Assembly: GCA_002480015.1 (NCBI GenBank)
Contig: DLQD01000095.1
Location: 1-24,438 of the forward strand
Direction: 5' to 3'
Length of the DNA stretch: 24,438 bases
Source of the DNA: Opitutia bacterium UBA7441
GTDB lineage: Bacteria > Verrucomicrobiota > Verrucomicrobiia > Opitutales > Coraliomargaritaceae
Part shown: positions 1 to 7,102 of the stretch, in pieces
Layout: every line of letters begins with the position of its first letter
Position numbering within the stretch: position 1 is the stretch's first letter
Notes under the pieces: model-generated
Told to the model about the DNA's origin: nothing
What the model saw: the letters and a program-made list of their open reading frames with translations, nothing else
Database searches by the model: none
Made by a program: the position numbers and the translations under genes

Positions 1-354
1 ATAGCGGCCTTTGCGTTCTTCGAGCAGGGCGCCGTCCACCTTTTCAATGAAGCGGACTTTCGGGTTGGGAAACTTCGCGTTGTGCTGGGCTTTACCTTCG
101 ATGAAACTGCCCTTTTTGAGCTTGAAGCGCTTGATCAACTCGCGCGGGACGAACGGGTCGTCGGGCTTGGTTTTCCCGTTACGGGAAGGGTCGATCAGCT
201 GCCCTGTGTTGTTCTCGAGGATCTCGAGAATCCCGGAAACGGCAATTTCGTTGTCGTGGGCTGGCTCCTGGTTTGATTGGGGCGCGTTTTCGTGCGCTGC
301 CTCTTTTTTTTGTTTAGCAGCGGGCGTTTCCGTGGATGAATTTTCTTGGCTCAT
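1..354 (-). CDS. rho: Transcription termination factor Rho, N-terminal part (cut by window edge)
   Basis: Reading leftward from an ATG at 354, 118 codons stay open to the window edge, so this is a 5' fragment. The first 45 or so residues are polar and charged (MSQENSSTETPAAKQKKEAA), typical of the variable Rho N-terminus. From about residue 47 comes a cold-shock/OB-fold RNA-binding region: VSGILEILENNTGQLIDP, then PDDPFVPRELIKRFKLKKGS. This lines up with the family pattern GVLEIL...GPDDIYVSPSQIRRFNLRTGD of E. coli Rho. The ATPase domain would lie outside the window. Rho is a hexameric RNA helicase that ends transcription of untranslated RNA. No Shine-Dalgarno is visible before the ATG. The main doubt is that only the RNA-binding domain can be seen. 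Confidence 0.78.
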   Translation of the reverse strand, partial: MSQENSSTETPAAKQKKEAAHENAPQSNQEPAHDNEIAVSGILEILENNTGQLIDPSRNGKTKPDDPFVPRELIKRFKLKKGSFIEGKAQHNAKFPNPKVRFIEKVDGALLEERKGRY

Positions 355-545
355 GTGTCTGCGCGTGGATGCGTCAATAGGTGCTACGAAAGGAATTGAC
401 CGTAATGTAAGGGCCACATGCGGCAGGGTAGGGATCCGCCGCAATCGATTAGGCGTTTCAGCGGAGAGACCGACAGCCGGTCGGGATCGATACGAACCTA
501 GAGTGCATAGCAACCATGGTGCGTACGCCGATACGCGATCCTTTT

Positions 546-575
546 AAATTAGTTCGGATTATTTCTTAGTGTCAA
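546..575 (-). promoter_or_regulatory. Possible sigma-70-type promoter for rho
   Basis: On the minus strand a perfect TTGACA (575-570) is followed after 17-18 bases by CTAATT/TAATTT (552-546), a weak -10. It would give rho a leader of roughly 185 bases, and Rho genes often have long autoregulated leaders. The -10 match is poor, so this is only a candidate. Confidence 0.3.
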
Positions 576-593
576 TGACTATAATCCGACTAG

Positions 594-740
594 ATTTTTG
601 GCAGGTGCCATTTTAATCGAGGGGTCAGGCGGCCATCTAAAGGAAGCCGCATACGCAGGTCCGCTCCTTTAGGTGCGGGACGCGTTCCGGCAACTGTTGC
701 GGTTTGCGTCCGCCTGTGGATTGAATGGCACCTATTTTTG
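594..740. repeat. 133-bp inverted-repeat element (MITE-like or structured RNA) with 7-bp flanking direct repeat
   Basis: AGGTGCCATT (603-612) is perfectly inverted at 724-733. The similarity continues inward imperfectly (AATC, then CAGGCGG at 626-632 against CCGCCTG at 710-716), giving terminal inverted repeats of about 25-30 bases. Exactly outside lie direct repeats ATTTTTG at 594-600 and 734-740, as expected for a target-site duplication. Inside, two more stems can form: CTAAAGGA 637-644 with TCCTTTAG 665-672, and GGACGC 678-683 with GCGTCC 706-711. There is no coding capacity. It could be a miniature transposable element, or a branched RNA whose plus-strand 3' end runs into ATTTTT. Confidence 0.55.
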
Positions 741-839
741 ACAGTTTGGTCTGCTCTATCAAACTAGGCACGATTTACATGCATAATGAAAGCGAGGAAG
801 CCTAAGTGTCCTGCCGAATCGACAGCGGCCCTGCTACGA

Positions 840-1304
840 TTAAATGTCCGCGAAGTAGCGAATCATCGCTTCGCGACGGTATGTGAAAATGCGCTCTAAT
901 TGATTCTTCACATAGACTGCACGGGCAATCTCGCCGAATAGCCCGAAGGGCATGACGTAGTTCACGCGGTCGATGAAACGGACGCCGTCTTCGACCTCGG
1001 TAATCTCGTGGTAATGATACCAGAATTTATAGGGGCCGATGCGCTGTTCATCGACGAATGAGTGGCGCTCGCGGATATGCTTTAATTCGCTCAGCCATGT
1101 TTGCTTGCCCAGAAAGGGTATGCCGATGCGGTATTCGATCAATTGGCCGTTGAACATTTCCTCAGGCAGGGAACTGACGATCTCGAAGGCCATGTTGTCA
1201 GGCGTTATTTGATCCAGATTGCGAGGCGAGCGAATGAAGTTCCACGCTGTTTCCAAGTCGGTGGGTATGGTTTGCGCGCGGTAGAGCTCATGTATTTTAG
1301 CCAT
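840..1304 (-). CDS. SRPBCC (START-like) family protein
   Basis: This 154-residue soluble protein starts MAKIHELYRAQTIPTDLETAWNFI. The opening looks like an SRPBCC/polyketide-cyclase-like fold: a first beta strand, then a helix with D/E-x-AW-x-F, then PRNLDQITPDNM, a common segment of ligand-binding SRPBCC proteins. Aromatic strands follow (WYHYHEI, FIDRVNYVMPFG) and a long C-terminal helix lines the cavity. Such proteins bind hydrophobic ligands; the ligand cannot be told from sequence. It is divergent from the desaturase with 90 bases between starts, which puts it next to lipid-modifying genes and suggests a role in handling a lipid or related hydrophobic molecule. No Shine-Dalgarno is visible. 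The fold is fairly sure, the function unknown. Confidence 0.75.
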   Translation of the reverse strand: MAKIHELYRAQTIPTDLETAWNFIRSPRNLDQITPDNMAFEIVSSLPEEMFNGQLIEYRIGIPFLGKQTWLSELKHIRERHSFVDEQRIGPYKFWYHYHEITEVEDGVRFIDRVNYVMPFGLFGEIARAVYVKNQLERIFTYRREAMIRYFADI

Positions 1305-1394
1305 AAAATAGTTGATCGTAGATTGGAGCGATACCTTACTTCCAATTTTGCTGTAAGTTTGCCTTATTCAAAGCGTTCACTCAACTTACCCACT

Positions 1395-2300
1395 ATGGAA
1401 AAGCTACGCATCATTTTACAGCATACTTTACGCGACGAAGACAATCGCCTGTTGATGGCCTCTTCGCCGATCTTTATTATGCATTTGCTGGCCTTGGGGA
1501 CCTTTTTCACCGGCTTTAGTTGGGTTGCCGTAGCTGCGCTGATCTTAACATATGTAGTGCGTGTTTTCGCGCTCACAGCTGGATTCCACCGCTATTTCTC
1601 GCATCGCGCATTCAAAACGAGTCGTGCGTTTCAATTTGTGCTCGCGTGGGTAGGCACCTCTTCGGCGCAGTTGGGACCCATGTGGTGGGCAGCTAATCAC
1701 CGTCACCATCATCAACACTCGGACAAAGAGGAGGACATACACTCACCGGTGGTTAAAGATGCCTTCTGGGCGCACATCGGGTGGGTGCTCTGCCGCGCCT
1801 ATGGATCGATCCAGCATGATCGGATCAAGGACCTGACCAAATACCCCGAGTTGCGCTTCATCGACCGTTTCCACGTCCTCCCAGTGCTTTCTTTGATCGT
1901 GCTGCTCTATGCTCTGGGTGCGGGCTTGAATGCCTACTTCCCGGGGCTGGGCACGAGCGGCCTGCAACTCGTTATGTGGGGCTTTTTTCTGAGCACTGTA
2001 TTGGTCTACCACGTCACGTTCTGCGTAAACTCGGTCACGCACATAGTGGGCTCGAAGCGCTTTGCGAATGACGACGAGAGCCGCAACAGCTGGTGGGTCG
2101 CACTACTGACTTTCGGCGAGGGCTGGCACAATAATCACCACCGCTGGCCGCTCTCCGCTCGCCAGGGTATGTATTGGTGGGAGTTGGATCTTTCCTACTG
2201 GGGGCTGCGTGTCCTCGAAAAAATGGGCTTGGTTTGGGACCTCAAAACATATCCGGATAAAATCTATGAAGAGGCAGAGTCAGCCCAAGTCCGGCCATGA
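1395..2300 (+). CDS. Acyl-CoA/acyl-lipid delta-9-type fatty acid desaturase
   Basis: This 301-residue integral-membrane diiron desaturase introduces a cis double bond into a fatty acyl chain. All histidine boxes are present: H65-x4-H70 (HRYFSH), H102-R-x-H105-H106 followed by QHSD, N212-S-V-T-H216, and H245-NN-H248-H249. Hydrophobic segments lie near residues 26-60 and 160-210. That length and box set match the bacterial stearoyl-CoA desaturase-like family. I chose the ATG at 1395; the frame stays open upstream to about 1101, but that extension overlaps the divergent SRPBCC gene in antisense and is not family-like. The gene heads a same-strand group with the DUF1295 gene and the CFA-like methyltransferase, which needs an unsaturated substrate. 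The exact double-bond position and acyl carrier are not decidable here. Confidence 0.9.
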   Translation: MEKLRIILQHTLRDEDNRLLMASSPIFIMHLLALGTFFTGFSWVAVAALILTYVVRVFALTAGFHRYFSHRAFKTSRAFQFVLAWVGTSSAQLGPMWWAANHRHHHQHSDKEEDIHSPVVKDAFWAHIGWVLCRAYGSIQHDRIKDLTKYPELRFIDRFHVLPVLSLIVLLYALGAGLNAYFPGLGTSGLQLVMWGFFLSTVLVYHVTFCVNSVTHIVGSKRFANDDESRNSWWVALLTFGEGWHNNHHRWPLSARQGMYWWELDLSYWGLRVLEKMGLVWDLKTYPDKIYEEAESAQVRP

Positions 2301-2415
2301 GGCGTGGGTATATTGTGGTCTTCGAATTCACGCAATGTCGAGTCGTTCATCGCCCGAGGCAGCTCATCCACCTGGTGCGGGCATGCCCCCAACTTGCGGA
2401 TGATAGCCATTTAGA

Positions 2416-3201
2416 ATGACAACAATACCCTACTTCTGGATCAGTTTTTTTTGTCTCGGCTTTTGTGTCGCGACATTCGCCTATCTGATCGCACGTAAGG
2501 CTAGGTTGATGGCGATCGTCGATACTCTTTGGACGGGAGGCCTTGGTTTGAGTGCGTTCATTTATCACAGCTTGTCGGGCCTAGAGTCGATCCGTTCTTG
2601 GGCCGTATTGCTGGTGGTTTTGTTTTGGTCATTCCGTCTCAGCTATCATCTGTTTAAAGATCGTGTTTTTGTGGGGCACGAGGATCCGCGCTACAAGTCG
2701 CTGGCCGAGCACTGGGGGCGCCGAGCATCGATCAATTTCTATTTTCTTTTTCTGGCTCAGATCGTCTTCATAGCGCTTTTCCTGATTCCGGTGATCACTG
2801 CGATGCAGAACCCAGTGCCTCATTGGTCTTGGATGGATACCTTGGCTGTCGGCATTGCTGTTCTCGCTTTGGTGGGAGAGGCAATTGCCGATCGCCAACT
2901 GGCGGTGTTTCGCGCTAACCCTGGAAACCAAGGGCAGGTCTGCCAGTACGGTTTCTGGCGCTACTCCCGCCACCCAAACTACTTTTTCGAATGGTTGTAT
3001 TGGTTCGCTTACGTGGCTTTTGCCTTGGGGGTCCCGTCGGCCTGGGTCGGCCCGATTGCCATGTATCTATTTCTTCGTTTCCTCACAGGGGTGCCCTACG
3101 CCGAGCGCTCGTCGCTGAAAAGTCGGGGGGACGCCTACCGCCAATATCAATCGACTACGAACGCTTTCTTTCCATGGATTCCACGAAAAAAGTCAGCTTG
3201 A
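2416..3201 (+). CDS. DUF1295 (steroid 5-alpha-reductase-like) membrane protein
   Basis: This is a 261-residue polytopic membrane protein with hydrophobic helices near residues 5-27, 35-55, 60-78, 108-130, 138-160 and 190-215. The C-terminal signature QYGFWRYSRHPNYFFEW, then PYAERSSLKSRGDAYRQYQ, is typical of DUF1295 and the related isoprenylcysteine methyltransferase/steroid reductase superfamily, where the RHPNY region helps bind a nucleotide cofactor. The reaction is not established; family members often sit beside CFA-synthase-like methyltransferases, as here, suggesting reduction or modification of an acyl or isoprenoid lipid. Its last 28 bases overlap the start of the next gene, which points to translational coupling. 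There is a 115-base gap after the desaturase. Confidence 0.85.
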   Translation: MTTIPYFWISFFCLGFCVATFAYLIARKARLMAIVDTLWTGGLGLSAFIYHSLSGLESIRSWAVLLVVLFWSFRLSYHLFKDRVFVGHEDPRYKSLAEHWGRRASINFYFLFLAQIVFIALFLIPVITAMQNPVPHWSWMDTLAVGIAVLALVGEAIADRQLAVFRANPGNQGQVCQYGFWRYSRHPNYFFEWLYWFAYVAFALGVPSAWVGPIAMYLFLRFLTGVPYAERSSLKSRGDAYRQYQSTTNAFFPWIPRKKSA

Positions 3202-4400
3202 CCAAGGAGAATACATCGACGATTCGGCTCCGCCCGGTAGAGCGTATCTTCGCGTGGATGCTGCGCGGGCTTCGTCATGGCAGCCTCCAGATTACCTTTC
3301 CCAGTGGAGCACACAAAGTCGTCGGCGACTTCAGTTATCCCCCGGTAAAGCTAAATATTCAAAACGCGCGTTTCTTCAAGAAGGTCGTCTCGGGCGGGAG
3401 TATCGGCTTCGGAGAAGCCTACGTGGATGGTGATTGGGACACTTCGGATCTTTCAGCGCTCTTGCTTCTGTTGGCAAAGAACCAAAAGGATCTCGGGCGC
3501 GTGCGCCGTGGTTTTTCTCTGCTGACTCAGCAAATGAACCGACTCTATCATCGTGCCCGCCGCAATACTTTGGAGAAAAGCAAGGAGAACATCCAAGCGC
3601 ACTATGACTTAAGCAACGACTTTTACCGGACCTTTCTCGACCCGACGATGACCTATTCCAGTGCATTGTTTCGAGAGCCAGCGGAGAGCCTCGAGCAGGC
3701 GCAGCTTAACAAAATAGACCGCATATTAGATCTAGCCGGCGTGGGTGAGGGCGATCACGTTCTTGAGATCGGTTCAGGCTGGGGGGCGCTGGCGCTGCGT
3801 GCCGCACAGCGTGGCAGCCGCGTCAAAACCATCACACTGTCGGAAGAGCAGTTTGCATATGCGCGGGATCTTTTCGATCGCGAGGGCGTTAGTGACCGCG
3901 TCGATATTGCACTGGAGGATTACCGAATCCAGACGGGGCAGTATGATGCAGTGTTGTCCTGCGAAATGATCGAAGCAGTGGGGCGTGAATACCTCGACAG
4001 CTATTTCCAGATTGTCAGCCGGTCGCTCAAGCCCGGAGCCCGCGCGGTCATTCAGGCGATTACTATACCAGATGAGCGCTACGAAAGTTACAGCTCCGGT
4101 TGCGATTGGATACAGAAGCATATTTTCCCCGGAGGGCATTTGCCTTCGCCCGGCGCGATTCATCGACACTTGGCCAACGCTGGGGATGCGAGCGTCCTGG
4201 TCATGCACCGCTTCGGACATAGCTATGCGCAGACACTCCGCCGTTGGGCGGATGCTTTCAATGCTGCCGAAGCGAGAGTCGATTCGCTGGGCTTTGACGC
4301 GAGCTTCCGTCGTAAGTGGAACTACTATCTCAGCTACTGCGAGGCTGGTTTCGAGGCCGACTTGATCGACGTGCAACACGTGGTGATCGAAAAACCGTAG
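3174..4400 (+). CDS. Cyclopropane-fatty-acid-synthase-like SAM methyltransferase
   Basis: This 408-residue protein belongs to the CFA synthase family (COG2230), which transfers a methylene or methyl group from SAM to the double bond of phospholipid acyl chains. The N-terminal lipid-binding part spans residues 1-135. The catalytic domain begins at NIQAHYDLSNDFYRTFLDP (139-157); the SAM loop is HVLEIGSGWGALAL (195-208). E267 (EMIEAVG), the IFPGGHLPSP motif (317-326) and Y384-Y385 are in family positions. Two residues differ from canonical E. coli Cfa by my alignment from memory: TYSSALF (160-166) has Ser163 where YSCAY has Cys139, and Gln294 (VIQAITI) stands where LLHTIG has His266. Both help hold the active-site bicarbonate. 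The enzyme may therefore be a divergent paralogue with another product. The start at 3174 overlaps the DUF1295 gene; an in-frame extension exists but is not family-like. Confidence 0.87.
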   Translation: MDSTKKVSLTKENTSTIRLRPVERIFAWMLRGLRHGSLQITFPSGAHKVVGDFSYPPVKLNIQNARFFKKVVSGGSIGFGEAYVDGDWDTSDLSALLLLLAKNQKDLGRVRRGFSLLTQQMNRLYHRARRNTLEKSKENIQAHYDLSNDFYRTFLDPTMTYSSALFREPAESLEQAQLNKIDRILDLAGVGEGDHVLEIGSGWGALALRAAQRGSRVKTITLSEEQFAYARDLFDREGVSDRVDIALEDYRIQTGQYDAVLSCEMIEAVGREYLDSYFQIVSRSLKPGARAVIQAITIPDERYESYSSGCDWIQKHIFPGGHLPSPGAIHRHLANAGDASVLVMHRFGHSYAQTLRRWADAFNAAEARVDSLGFDASFRRKWNYYLSYCEAGFEADLIDVQHVVIEKP

Positions 4401-4441
4401 TGCGGGGCACCAAGGGCGTATTTTGGACTAATCAAGCATAT

Positions 4442-4458
4442 CGTAGTGGCGGCTTCAG
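4442..4458 (+). repeat. Solitary REP-like sequence, family A (GTAGTGG head)
   Basis: CGTAGTGGCGGCTTCAG matches CGTAGTGGCGACTTTAG at 22003-22019 in 15 of 17 positions. It sits in the 95-base gap between the CFA-like gene and the phosphopantetheinyl transferase. The distal half of the palindrome is degraded (CTTGCTAAG). Its presence argues against an upstream TTG start (4460) for the next gene. Confidence 0.5.
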
Positions 4459-4495
4459 CTTGCTAAGTGTGCCTTCTTCGCACTTTATTCCGTGG

Positions 4496-5161
4496 ATGAT
4501 GCCCGATCAAATTTCCGGACAATTGCAGGCGGCGCTGGTTGCGCTGGTGCCGACGGGTTGCGCAGCTGTAGCGATGCCAGTCGGCGAAAGCGATGCCTTG
4601 CCCCGGCTTTCGGCCGAGGAGGATGCGCTGACGGCATTGTGGGCGCCACACCGCCGGAACGAGTTCGCCGCCGGGCGTGCGTGCGCGCGTCGGGCGCTCG
4701 GAGGGGTCGGCGCAGAGCACGCTTGCCTGCCGGCGGACGAAGACGGCGTGCCGGTTTGGCCGGTGGGCTACCTCGGTTCGATCTCGCACAGTCGCGGTCT
4801 GGCTATGGCAGTCGCCGTATCCGCAGGCTTGTATTCACTGGTCGGCTTGGACGTAGAAAAAACGAATCGCTTAGGCGAGGGTGCGATGTCTCGAATCGTG
4901 CATCCGCTCGAAGCAGCTTTAGCTGGGAGTGATCAAGTGCGGACTTCGATCCTCTTCAGTTTGAAGGAGGCCTTTTACAAAGCGCAATTTCCGCGCTGGC
5001 GCACGACGGGTAACTTTCAAGATCTAGCGCTGGAGGTCGATATGGATGCCGGCACTGCCCAGATACTGGAAATGGACGCGCGCTTCGCGGCAGAGCTTAG
5101 GCAGTTGCGTTTCGCGTTTCGATGCGTCGATGACTACGTGGTCAGCCTTTGCTGGCGCTAG
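4496..5161 (+). CDS. 4'-phosphopantetheinyl transferase (EntD/Sfp superfamily)
   Basis: This enzyme moves the 4'-phosphopantetheine arm from CoA to a Ser of carrier proteins used in fatty acid, polyketide or non-ribosomal peptide synthesis. The 221-residue protein shows EntD-like landmarks in order: R/K-rich GRACARRAL (60-68), GSISHSRGLA (94-103), the Mg-binding VGLDVEK (116-122, with D119 and E121), and FSLKEAFYKAQFP (154-166, with K157, E158 and K162). Start: two adjacent ATGs at 4496 and 4499. A TTG at 4460 is in frame but lies inside a REP-like repeat, so I prefer 4496. No Shine-Dalgarno is visible. It follows the lipid genes on the same strand 95 bases downstream. Whether it serves only the housekeeping acyl carrier protein or a secondary-metabolite synthase cannot be seen, since no synthase is nearby. 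Confidence 0.9.
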   Translation: MMPDQISGQLQAALVALVPTGCAAVAMPVGESDALPRLSAEEDALTALWAPHRRNEFAAGRACARRALGGVGAEHACLPADEDGVPVWPVGYLGSISHSRGLAMAVAVSAGLYSLVGLDVEKTNRLGEGAMSRIVHPLEAALAGSDQVRTSILFSLKEAFYKAQFPRWRTTGNFQDLALEVDMDAGTAQILEMDARFAAELRQLRFAFRCVDDYVVSLCWR

Positions 5162-5234
5162 TTTAGAGCCGTGCGAGCAAGCACCCGAAGGGGGTTTCGC
5201 AGCACATAAATACCAAGATCAAAGCGAAGCGGTA

Positions 5235-5564
5235 TTACGCCTCGTCGCGTAGCCAGGGGCGGCTATTGACCTGGCGTATCTCGCCGCGCGAGAGTTCAAG
5301 CCAGAGCTCAAGAGCTTGGTTACGCGACACGCCACTCATGAAACGAGGCACATCGTCGGGTTCGTCGAGATTTTCGAAGGTTACGACACCGCTCGGATAA
5401 ACAGAGAGCGACCAGCCGCTTGAGTCATCTACGAGGGATACATCCGGGTATTCCGCCTCGTGCGCGTCGACTGTGTCGAGACTGTCGAGCAGCTCGCGCA
5501 TTTTTTCAGCAGTGGGGTTGAGCTCTGAAATGCCGTCGGCGTCGGTCGTGTGGTAAAGTTCCAT
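5235..5564 (-). CDS. Hypothetical small acidic protein downstream of argA
   Basis: I do not recognise this 109-residue protein. It is acidic (many D/E, for example DTVDAHEAEYPDVSLVDDSSGW), has no signal peptide or membrane segment, and combines an N-terminal helix-like part (AEKMRELLDSL), a central beta-rich part (WSLSVYPSGVVTFENL) and a C-terminal helix (NQALELWLELSRG) ending in NSRPWLRDEA. The layout resembles small single-domain proteins that occur as immunity or accessory factors, but nothing specific supports that. It starts 20 bases after the argA stop and is probably co-transcribed with it. It ends convergently with the phosphopantetheinyl transferase, with 73 bases between. Coding status is supported by the neat operon fit. 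Confidence 0.65.
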   Translation of the reverse strand: MELYHTTDADGISELNPTAEKMRELLDSLDTVDAHEAEYPDVSLVDDSSGWSLSVYPSGVVTFENLDEPDDVPRFMSGVSRNQALELWLELSRGEIRQVNSRPWLRDEA

Positions 5565-5584
5565 GAACTGTGTCCGTGCGCAAA

Positions 5585-6892
5585 TTATAGGTCGATGTAG
5601 AGCACTTTGGAATGACGCCCGTTTTTCAAGTAGTCCTGTTTTCGCTCGGCGGGTAGGTCTTCCACCGTGCCTTCCGTAAAGGCGCAGACTTTGGAGAAAA
5701 ACTTACTGGCTTGGGTCGTCATCGCGATAACCCGATTCGAGCCGCGCTCTTTGGCCTCGGCACAGGCGAACTCAACCATCTTCCGACCCACGCCTTTATT
5801 TTGATAGAAGGGGAGGACATAGACGCTGCCGACCTCGATCATTTCGCCGCCGTCGTAGCTCTTAAGATTGACGCAGCCGACGATGCTCCCGTCGATTTCG
5901 TAAACTAGGTAGTCGCTGATCGCGGCTTCGATGGATTCCTGCGAGCGCTCCCTAAGGCTCTCTGTGCGCACGCCGTTGCGTGTGATGTTGTAGATTGAGT
6001 GAGCATCGGCTTGAATCGCGCGCCGGATCGATTGGTAGTCGTTGCTGTAGACCATTGTGCCGATGCCAACCTTGTCGAAGATCTCGTTGAGGAGGGCGCC
6101 GAAGAAACGTCCGTCGAGGATGTGCGCCCGCGGGGTGCCGGCATTGATCGCCTTGACTGCGTGCTTCACCTTGCTCCGTAGCCGCTCAGGGATCTTTTCG
6201 GGGGAGGTGGCCAATAAGGTTTCAAGATCGCCGACGGGTAGATTAGTCAAGGGCTGGTCGTCGATCTTAAGCCCATCTTGCGTGGTCATGTAGATGAGCT
6301 TCGAGGCGTTCAGCTTCGAGGCCAGTTCGGCAGCGAGCAAGTCTGAGTTAATCCGTAGCGTGGTGCCTTCCCGGCTGAAAGCGATCGGCGTGACCAAAGG
6401 GATGGTGTCGGCGGCGAGCAATTTATCAAAGAGCACTTCATCAAGCTTATCGACGGCGCCGCTGCTCAGCTGGTCTTCCCCTTTAACGATACCGACCTCT
6501 TTACTCCGCACGCCGTTACACATGGCGCAGCGCAGGCCATTCCGTGTGAGGCCTTGCATCACTTCGAGGCTAACCACTGCGGCGGCTTCTGTGGCTAGCT
6601 TGAGGGTGGCGGCATCCGTCTTGAGCTCGCCGTGCGGATCAGTGATGGCGACCTGTTTGGTCTCGGCCAGTAATTTGAGTTGGTGGCCGATGCCATGGAC
6701 GAGCACCACTTTTATATTCAGGGAGCGGAGCACTGCGATATCGAGGAGCACGTTTTGGAAGTTCTCGTGCGCGACGAGGCTACCGTCCAATGCGAGTACG
6801 AAGACATGATCCCGAAACATGGGCACATATTTCAGAATGCCACGCAGGTCAGTGGGCTTAATGTTATGTTCGTTGTTCTCGTCGTTGTTCAT
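5585..6892 (-). CDS. argA: Amino-acid N-acetyltransferase (N-acetylglutamate synthase)
   Basis: This enzyme makes N-acetyl-L-glutamate from glutamate and acetyl-CoA, the first step of arginine biosynthesis. The 435-residue length and two-domain order match ArgA. An amino-acid-kinase fold comes first (about residues 15-290), with VVLVHGIGHQLKLLA near 62-76 and the later substrate/regulatory region AINAGTPRAHILDGR. A GNAT acetyltransferase domain follows (about 325-435), with the acetyl-CoA loop QNKGVGRKM starting at residue 364 and ASKFFSKVCAF after it. The kinase-like domain usually carries the arginine feedback site. It is divergent from the Xer gene (210-base spacer) and leads the small orphan gene by 20 bases. 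No Shine-Dalgarno precedes the ATG at 6892. Confidence 0.93.
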   Translation of the reverse strand: MNNDENNEHNIKPTDLRGILKYVPMFRDHVFVLALDGSLVAHENFQNVLLDIAVLRSLNIKVVLVHGIGHQLKLLAETKQVAITDPHGELKTDAATLKLATEAAAVVSLEVMQGLTRNGLRCAMCNGVRSKEVGIVKGEDQLSSGAVDKLDEVLFDKLLAADTIPLVTPIAFSREGTTLRINSDLLAAELASKLNASKLIYMTTQDGLKIDDQPLTNLPVGDLETLLATSPEKIPERLRSKVKHAVKAINAGTPRAHILDGRFFGALLNEIFDKVGIGTMVYSNDYQSIRRAIQADAHSIYNITRNGVRTESLRERSQESIEAAISDYLVYEIDGSIVGCVNLKSYDGGEMIEVGSVYVLPFYQNKGVGRKMVEFACAEAKERGSNRVIAMTTQASKFFSKVCAFTEGTVEDLPAERKQDYLKNGRHSKVLYIDL

Positions 6893-7030
6893 TTAGATGG
6901 CATCAACTGTGCGATTCCTCTGCGAGCTTGCAAGGCACATGTTTTGGAATGAAGCTCTAGAAATGGTCTTGTTGGACATTGAGTTTTTCAAAGAAGGTTG
7001 GGTGATACTGGAAAACACCGGGCGGTGCAT

Positions 7031-7087
7031 TCGGCAGCTAAAACTGCCGATCCCAGTGGAGCTCAGGATCGGCTGCTTCAGCTGCCG
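7031..7087 (+). promoter_or_regulatory. Overlapping hairpins in the leader of the Xer recombinase gene
   Basis: Three inverted repeats overlap here. An outer stem pairs CGGCAGCT (7032-7039) with AGCTGCCG (7080-7087) and encloses GCCGATCC (7046-7053) paired with GGATCGGC (7066-7073). A competing 7-bp hairpin pairs TCGGCAG (7031-7037) with CTGCCGA (7044-7050). The outer stem ends 15 bases before the ATG at 7103. Mutually exclusive stems suggest an attenuator or translational control, but no function is proven. Confidence 0.45.
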
Positions 7088-7102
7088 CCGGTTATTGTCT
7101 AT

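Larger units (their letters stand above)
355..839. other. Intergenic spacer upstream of rho
   Basis: This 485-base gap separates rho (minus) from the 3' end of the SRPBCC gene (minus). It holds a possible rho promoter near 546-575 and the inverted-repeat element at 601-733. I see no credible protein gene: the open frames across 355-547 lack a recognisable product. Positions 741-839 show nothing I can interpret. Confidence 0.6.

Noticed and set aside
11..547. 178-residue open frame on plus
   Set aside because: It is antisense to rho and runs through the promoter and spacer; its Ser/Arg-rich translation has no family pattern.
601..733. Signal recognition particle RNA (GGTCAGG and AAAGGAAGC words present)
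   Set aside because: The two words are too far apart and do not form the SRP apical hairpin with its tetraloop and paired asymmetric loops.
601..733. Cobalamin riboswitch (GGCAACTGT resembles part of the B12 element)
   Set aside because: The rest of the conserved core is missing, and no B12-related gene lies on the plus strand downstream.
724..740. Intrinsic terminator with the T-run after the right arm
   Set aside because: The stem arms are over 110 bases apart; this is not a terminator hairpin, and no plus-strand gene ends here.
1101..1394. N-terminal extension of the desaturase
   Set aside because: It overlaps the SRPBCC gene in antisense and the added residues do not resemble any desaturase.
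3774..4379. 201-residue minus-strand open frame
   Set aside because: It is a shadow of the CFA-like gene, whose SAM and catalytic motifs are clear on the plus strand.
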